Source: Seiridium cupressi (taxonomy: Eukaryota > Ascomycota > Sordariomycetes > Amphisphaeriales > Sporocadaceae). Taken from it: a DNA stretch of 64,000 nucleotides. The notes beneath the pieces are model-generated. The model searched no databases. It was not told where the DNA came from and worked only from the letters and a program-made list of their open reading frames with translations. Position 1 is the stretch's first letter. The number at the start of each line of letters is the position of its first letter. The stretch lies in assembly GCA_036674765.1 (NCBI GenBank), contig JARVKI010000042.1:124001-188000 (forward strand), given 5' to 3'. Shown here in pieces: positions 58,689 to 64,000 of this stretch. Both the position numbers and the translations under genes were made by a program.

Positions 58689-59529
58689 GCAGCCATAGTG
58701 ATCTTGGTATTCACCCAACCCCAAAGGCCTGAAACATATCACGGGCTGGGGCCAGTTATACGGCATAAGATCACTCCCCAGTCAACATGCAGGACAAGCT
58801 GTTTGAGTGACTCGGGATAACGCTATAGATAGCAAGGAGTTTCACAGTTTGTTTATCTTGGGCCAGTTTCGCTGACATGTTCTTAGCCAAGCCGAGGTGG
58901 TTAGATTAGATGCTCTTGTCTTAGTTCGTGCTAAATGACTATGCTACAGCGCACACGATTTTTCTAATTTATTACTTCCGTAACTACCCCCAGTATTAAG
59001 AGATTTTCCATGCCATCAATTGTGGGACCACAAACATACATAGGGAGATGCATGTTTCCAACTCCGATCATGAGTTAGCTCCTATTAGTGAAGACAAGGA
59101 CAAAAGTCGCCGCGGAGGATACTGCAAGAATCGGTGACTCGGGTTTAAAGCATGATCGCTGATAACGAAAGATACGAGATACATCAAAGCATGAGCACTC
59201 GACTTATTTTAGAGTCGCGAATCTCCTTCCTTGGCGGTATTCAAACCCAATTGTGGGCTCGTGCAAGCCGACCAACAGAAGCAGATCAAACGACAAAACC
59301 CACGCTATACAGCCCTATTAACTACCATGGGGAAGCAAAAGGATGTGACGGGAATTGATACTTTTTACTAAAGCCCCAGAACCCCAGCCAACATGTAGGA
59401 TAAAAGCTTGATGCCTCTAGAGTTGGTTTTAAACTGGCACAACCTTTTAATAGCCATATTTTCTAACATTTAAAATACTCGAAACAGGTGACTTGGGATG
59501 GCTCTGGCAACTTGCGCAACCCAAATAAC
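58689..59529. other. Spacer downstream of PQ-loop gene
   Basis: About 840 bp with no supported gene. Confidence 0.5.
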
Positions 59530-60160
59530 CTGTCATCGTGGCCCGATGGCGGATCACGGCCATTATCTCAGCACTCGCTTTAATTTCACCCCATATCATT
59601 AATGACAGCGCCTTCTCCGGGGTCCATTAGTATTGACTTGGAAATAGACAGCTTTTTGCACGGTCCCTGACGCTTTCGATCTTAGTGGCAGCCAATGCCC
59701 TGAGTCCGATTCGTTTCGGACCTTTGTGTGAGATATGTAGCCGTCGCCCAGTGCCGCTTGGTTTCAGCCTCCTGTGTTTGGCCTTCAACGCTGCGTGCGT
59801 ATTTGTTCGAACCGGTGCACAGTTCACGACGTATCAGTTAGTCTCTCCGCGCTGATTACGTTAATGGGATCGACACTAGGATCTGTACTCGGTGGTCTCA
59901 TCAGACATTGCAGCTTCTGCCGGTGGGCTTACTGGTCTATCAGTATCGCCGACTGTGTGATCCAGATTATTACCACATTCTGCCTTCGCGAGGCTTTTAC
60001 ACCCGTCATACTGGTTCGGGAAGCAGAAAGGCTACGTACGGTATTCCATTACCGGGATCCCTCTTGGTCCCCATTGGACTTCTATATTATGATTGGAGTT
60101 CTGAAAACCACTTACACTAGTGGCACTTTTAATCGGATTACCGGCTTTCATTTGCTGTAG
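59530..60160 (+). pseudogene. Relic of an MFS drug:H+ antiporter (DHA type)
   Basis: Fragments in more than one frame resemble the N-terminal half of a multidrug-type MFS transporter. First comes FARSLTLSILVAANALSPIRFGPLCEICSRR (helix 2 and its loop), then LCLAFNAACVF. After an apparent internal deletion a new frame carries SALITLMGSTLGSVLGG (helix 5) and WSISIADCVIQIITTFCLREAFTPVIL (helix 6 and the LRET loop). The sequence then loses similarity. There is no start, no C-terminal half and there are several stops, so this is a dead remnant. It lies downstream of the PQ-loop gene and has no obvious partner. Confidence 0.7.
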
Positions 60161-60880
60161 GCATTTGGCCCGTTGTTACGAAAGAGAAGCTGTGGGAAAA
60201 TAATGACATGTATCACAAAAGGAAACTGTTTCTTGAAGTCCAACCTGTATAACACCTCAAGACCCAAGCCAAGATTTGGATCAATCTCCAGTACATGCCT
60301 TACGGAGCCTGGACTAGAGGTTATAAAGAAGCAGCTGCAAGACCTGAATGCATATATATTGTATGTATAGTCAAAGTCCAACTCCCACTCCAAGTCATGG
60401 ACCCGGCCCAGCTGCTTTTCTGCATATTCCCAAGTTAGATCGTTAGCCATCAGTACTTGACGCCGGTAGTACCCTTCCTGTTGGGGACGGTGATATGCAG
60501 CACTGGGTTAAGAAACCCATGAATAGCCTTCGCCAGCGTGCCTGGCCATTTTGACCTACTGAATGTCTCGCGTTGTTACAGTGCTGCTAGAATCGGCTTG
60601 AATATAAATTTGCGACACCTTGAGCACTAAAAGAGCGTTCCATCCAGATAGCAACGCTTTAACAAGTTGGTTTCATGTCGGAGACGTTGCCCTTGATCAA
60701 GACATCTCGCTAGATCCACAGAGTTGAGAATGAGTTCCTTTCCTGGTAGCCAAGCACGTCGGAGTTGACTACATGGTGAACCACAAGATGAATGAAATAG
60801 CAAATATGAATTGATAGATTTTATCTAGTTAGTTTTCATATTTACTGGCTTGGATAAATATTGTTCAACGAATACCACGC
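60161..60880. other. Spacer before siderophore transporter
   Basis: A minus-strand open frame at 60148-60450 (100 aa) is unrecognised. The rest holds nothing visible. Confidence 0.45.
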
Positions 60881-62647
60881 TTAAATAACGTTTCCTTTAG
60901 TCTGCTTGAAGTTCTTCACGTTAATGTCCCTCCAGCAAGCCGCAGCAATCCATGGGATGACGAGCACAGCAGTGGCAGCAATGAGCATGAGCTTCTGCGT
61001 CTCGCCGTACGCGCGCTGGATGGCGATGCGGGTGTCGGATCCGACAGGATAGCTGAGCTGGACGTCTGTGGAGCCATAGATAGTCGTCAGGTTCCCTTGT
61101 TCCTCCGCCGGAAGATAGGCACCTAGCTTGCCAGGGAAGATGCCTGTCCAGATAGCAGTCGCGATGGTCGAGCCAATGGCACCTCCGATACTGGAGAACA
61201 TACTCTCAACGGCGAGAACGACTGCGATATACTGATGGGATGTAGCGGCCAGAGCGGCTACCTGCTCTGTAATAACGACACCGCCACCAGCGACAGCGAT
61301 AAATATTTGGCACATGACAATAAGACCAATATCCTGGTTTGGCTCTCGGAAGGCGATCATAAGACCAGCTCCTAGGATAGTAAACGGGATGGCGAAGTAC
61401 ACGGCGATCCACTTGAAACGACCGCTAGCGCGAATAGCCCAGCCGATCACGAATGACCACACACAAGAGCCAATGGTATAGATATTCAAGACGTAGTTGG
61501 CGTTGACGGTGTTAAGGTTGTTGACCACGAGGATGAAGGCGTAAAAATAGCTATCCCACAGGTAGAACGAGATAAACACGCTACCAGAAACGATGAAAGC
61601 ACCTAGGCAGGTTCTGTCCTTTAGCAGCTCGAAGGGGATGAAGTTGCAACGCGCAAGGTATTTCTCCCATACGGCGAAGAAGGCCATCAGTAGAACACCG
61701 AAGACGAGGAAGCATATGATCAATGGCGACCTCCATCCGTCGGATTGGTAGGTATAGATGTTGAAAGCCAGCAGGAATAGTGCCAGTCCCGCAGCGAGGA
61801 TAAGAACGCCAACGATATCGAACTCCTGGACGTAGTGGCTGAGTGATTGCAATGTGGTTCGACCACTCGCCTTTCTTGGGACTAGGACACCTAACTTCTT
61901 GGCCTTGCGGTAATTGTACATCATGAGAGCCCACAGGGTTAACATCATGAATGGAACAATGATCGCAAAGGCCCCAAAGCTCCATCGGAATCCGGGACCA
62001 TTGAGGAAAGCATCGGCAATCCTTCCATTGATCCATGTAGTGATGATGTAGGGCGACGAGACATATGCGAACATTAGACCTCGATTCTTCAGCGATGATG
62101 TGTCGGACACGAAAACGCTAATGATGTAAACAAAACCATTGTAACCGACCCAATAAAACACCTGGGCGGCCGCATAAGTCTCCACGTTCTGGCACGCAGC
62201 CATCATGATGAGTCCTATTGTCATGCAGCAGACCATGAGAAAATAACCCTGCGGGCGTCCCCAAAGATCAATGATCTTGGCGAGCGGCAGCCGAAACAGA
62301 CCGCCAACGAGACTGGACACGACGCCCGTGGTCGCTGTCAAAGGCACCGATGCGAAACTGCTGGTGACGTGGACCGACATCAGATTGGCGGTCCCCTCCT
62401 GCATCGAGTTGACGAAGTAGATGATCCAGATGAGGACGTAGGCTGCGATGAGGTGGGACTTGGACCAGACCTTGGTCATGGCCTCAATGTCCTTGACGCC
62501 CTCTTGCGCATCGCCGGAGATGGCATCGCTGTCAAAGCCGTCGTCTGGGTGCTGTGTCTTGTTGACGGCCTTCTCTGGCTCAACTGGGCGGGCGGGTTCC
62601 TCTACCTCGGGCACCTCGGGCGGCGCGGTCCTGTTGAAGAATCTCAT
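60881..62647 (-). CDS. Siderophore-iron transporter (MFS, SIT family), 588 aa
   Basis: Intronless. A polar N-terminus (about 1-70) rich in Glu and Pro precedes 14 hydrophobic segments. SIT hallmarks seen include YFVNSMQEGTANLM in helix 1, VVSSLVGGLFRLPLAKIIDLWGR in the 2-3 region, and VESMFSSIGGAIGSTIATAIW with PGKLGAYLP near the C-terminus. The family imports ferric siderophore complexes across the plasma membrane by proton symport. The length is normal and no defect is seen. The start at 62647 (MRFFNRTAPPE) is preferred over 62689 because the added residues look like leader sequence and fungal members begin in this style. Its upstream region carries an iron-regulator-type site (see 63654). 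Confidence 0.92.
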   Translation of the reverse strand: MRFFNRTAPPEVPEVEEPARPVEPEKAVNKTQHPDDGFDSDAISGDAQEGVKDIEAMTKVWSKSHLIAAYVLIWIIYFVNSMQEGTANLMSVHVTSSFASVPLTATTGVVSSLVGGLFRLPLAKIIDLWGRPQGYFLMVCCMTIGLIMMAACQNVETYAAAQVFYWVGYNGFVYIISVFVSDTSSLKNRGLMFAYVSSPYIITTWINGRIADAFLNGPGFRWSFGAFAIIVPFMMLTLWALMMYNYRKAKKLGVLVPRKASGRTTLQSLSHYVQEFDIVGVLILAAGLALFLLAFNIYTYQSDGWRSPLIICFLVFGVLLMAFFAVWEKYLARCNFIPFELLKDRTCLGAFIVSGSVFISFYLWDSYFYAFILVVNNLNTVNANYVLNIYTIGSCVWSFVIGWAIRASGRFKWIAVYFAIPFTILGAGLMIAFREPNQDIGLIVMCQIFIAVAGGGVVITEQVAALAATSHQYIAVVLAVESMFSSIGGAIGSTIATAIWTGIFPGKLGAYLPAEEQGNLTTIYGSTDVQLSYPVGSDTRIAIQRAYGETQKLMLIAATAVLVIPWIAAACWRDINVKNFKQTKGNVI

Positions 62648-63631
62648 GGCGAGCAACAAGGGCGAGTGAACAGGAAAGCAGGATTTCACACGAGGAGCAA
62701 CGCCTCTCGCGAGTTGATCCGTGATTCTTGAGCAAAATCAATGTGCTTGGTTCTTGGGAATATGCAAGGCGCAGCTGTGGTGAGGGATTGACAAGTTATT
62801 TAAGTTGGCGCTGCCGACACATCCCAGCCCGCGCCCAGCCCGGGATACCCTAGTCCAATGGGGCCGTAGGATGGTGCGATTTGTGCTTGACGATGGACCC
62901 TTGGCCACTGGCCGACTAATTATGTCACAGAATAGAGAAAGGACACGGAAATGCGATGCGATTTTCGCGACCAGGTTGGACTAGAAGGACTAAAATGGTT
63001 TTAGCCTTTGCTGAACTGGGCGATCAATGGGGTTCGGAGCGGAACAAGCAGCTGCAAGACGTTCAATGTTGTGGGGCCTTGCACCGAAGAATGGCACGAG
63101 TGGCTGGGGGCCATGGTTGTAAGTCATTGGGGAGAAAAAATAGAAGGATCCTGCAGCAAGCCTGCGAATGCTCTTGGCCTTGCAGCAGACCCCGCCTCAT
63201 CCTTGTTGCCAATTATTCCCTGCATGCGAGTTGCTAACGCCCCCCAACGAGGATTTACAGCGCTGTGCGCCTGGTTAGTGGCGGCCTGTAACGTAGTATT
63301 CCAGCACCGAGCCTTTCAAGCTGAGCTCTGGTATCGCCTCGGAACCCAATCGTTTGATACCAGCCCAGCAGCTCAACGGCCTGGAGCCGAACGCAAGCCG
63401 CCAGCACAGTCGCCTTACCGGTTCTCGACTCCCGAGAGTCTGGGTCAAAATCCACCCATTGGGCTCGATCGGGGAATTTCTGGTTTCAATGGTTCGATTT
63501 ACAGTAGCTGTTCTGGGGATCGAACTCGATCCGAGCTCCATCAGTCCAGTGCGACTGGGTGGCGTCCAGCGATGAGAGAACAGCTGTGCCCGAACCCTGC
63601 GCAAAAGCGGGGTGAGCGCTACAAAATTTTA

Positions 63632-63662
63632 ATCAGATGGATAAGATAAATCTTTATCTGAT
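63632..63662. repeat. Imperfect GATA-bearing palindrome
   Basis: ATCAGATGGATAAGAT and ATCTTTATCTGAT face each other with a 2-nt centre and one gap. It contains several GATA cores in both orientations. Confidence 0.6.
63654..63662 (-). promoter_or_regulatory. Candidate iron-responsive GATA site (ATCWGATAA)
   Basis: TTATCTGAT is the exact reverse complement of ATCAGATAA, which fits the ATCWGATAA consensus for iron-sensing GATA repressors of the SreA/Fep1 type. It lies about 1.0 kb upstream of the siderophore-transporter start. One such site is expected by chance in about 65 kb, so its position is suggestive only. Confidence 0.4.
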
Positions 63663-64000
63663 GGATCCTGTCGACACTATTGGACGCGAGCTTCGCGCTA
63701 AAGAACGTTCGTCTCACCACCCCATTGCGTGTCTCCCATTTTTCATCGGACCATTTCCGGAGTCCCTGTCGTACCAGGAGCGACTGGTCGATGGCCAACT
63801 TACGGGCTCGCCGATGACGGGATGGAGGGAATTCGCATGAGGGACAAATCCAATCGGTCCATGGCAAGACTTTTGGCGCTTCCAGCCGACACGATAATTT
63901 AGGCCTAACGATCAACGGACTAGAATCCAGGCCTATTCCCAATACGGCGCCATACAGCGACCTTGAGTGTATTCTAGACGACTCGAATTTGAAGTCAATG

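Larger units (their letters stand above)
62648..64000. other. Upstream region of the siderophore transporter / window edge
   Basis: No gene is supported. Long overlapping open frames at 62956-63649 are probably a by-product of GC-rich sequence. The stretch 63230-63640 has the uneven look of transposon or LTR-derived DNA, but no paired repeat is visible. A CCAAT box lies near 62855. Confidence 0.45.

Noticed and set aside
62956..63649. Overlapping plus-strand frames up to 213 codons at the right edge
   Set aside because: Mutually overlapping frames without recognisable motifs in GC-rich sequence. Transposon or LTR origin was considered but no paired repeat or primer-binding site was found.

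Overview
The window is nuclear DNA from a filamentous ascomycete, most like the Eurotiales (Aspergillus/Penicillium type). Genes carry short 45-118 nt GT-AG introns and lie on both strands with long gaps. The families are typical moulds': a Zn2Cys6 regulator, a siderophore transporter, a BYS1 protein, an ABCA transporter, a GPI-anchored GH16 protein and fungal NLR-type genes. No rRNA, tRNA, CRISPR or bacterial-style operon was seen. Gene models were spliced by hand; where intact, the exon sums are multiples of three.

Layout. 0.3-6.9 kb: a protein kinase (minus strand) with a disturbed 5' end, a tiny conserved protein, and a protein with four Cys/His motifs. 7.2-14.65 kb: a decayed block bounded by about 190-bp inverted repeats that start right next to TA dinucleotides. 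It holds a stop-riddled Tc1/mariner transposase, a second stop-riddled ORF and an NLR-type NACHT-ankyrin-ZZ pseudogene; I read it as one 7.4-kb mariner-like transposon with cargo. 14.9-26.9 kb: glutaminyl cyclase, a coiled-coil protein, a long gap, and a 1,585-aa ABCA transporter. 28.7-31.5 kb: a secreted, GPI-anchored GH16 protein with an altered catalytic motif.

32.4-43.6 kb: metallo-beta-lactamase-fold hydrolase, dienelactone hydrolase, Zn2Cys6 regulator, 2OG-Fe(II)-oxygenase-like protein and a broken MFS transporter. Together these resemble a small lactone/lactam or xenobiotic catabolism cluster that has lost its transporter. 44.9-58.7 kb: F-box protein, a long gene-poor stretch, secreted BYS1 protein, small mitochondrial-type membrane protein, secreted cupin, dead GH11 xylanase and PQ-loop membrane protein. 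59.5-64 kb: an MFS drug-transporter relic and an intact siderophore-iron transporter, with an iron-regulator-type GATA site about 1 kb upstream.

The main theme is decay. Stops of the CAA/CAG/CGA-to-TAA/TAG/TGA or TGG-to-TAG kind, without frameshifts, dominate the transposon block, as expected from repeat-induced point mutation (RIP). Single-copy accessory genes (MFS, GH11) also carry disabling changes. Functions are assigned from motifs and remembered families only; no database search was possible.
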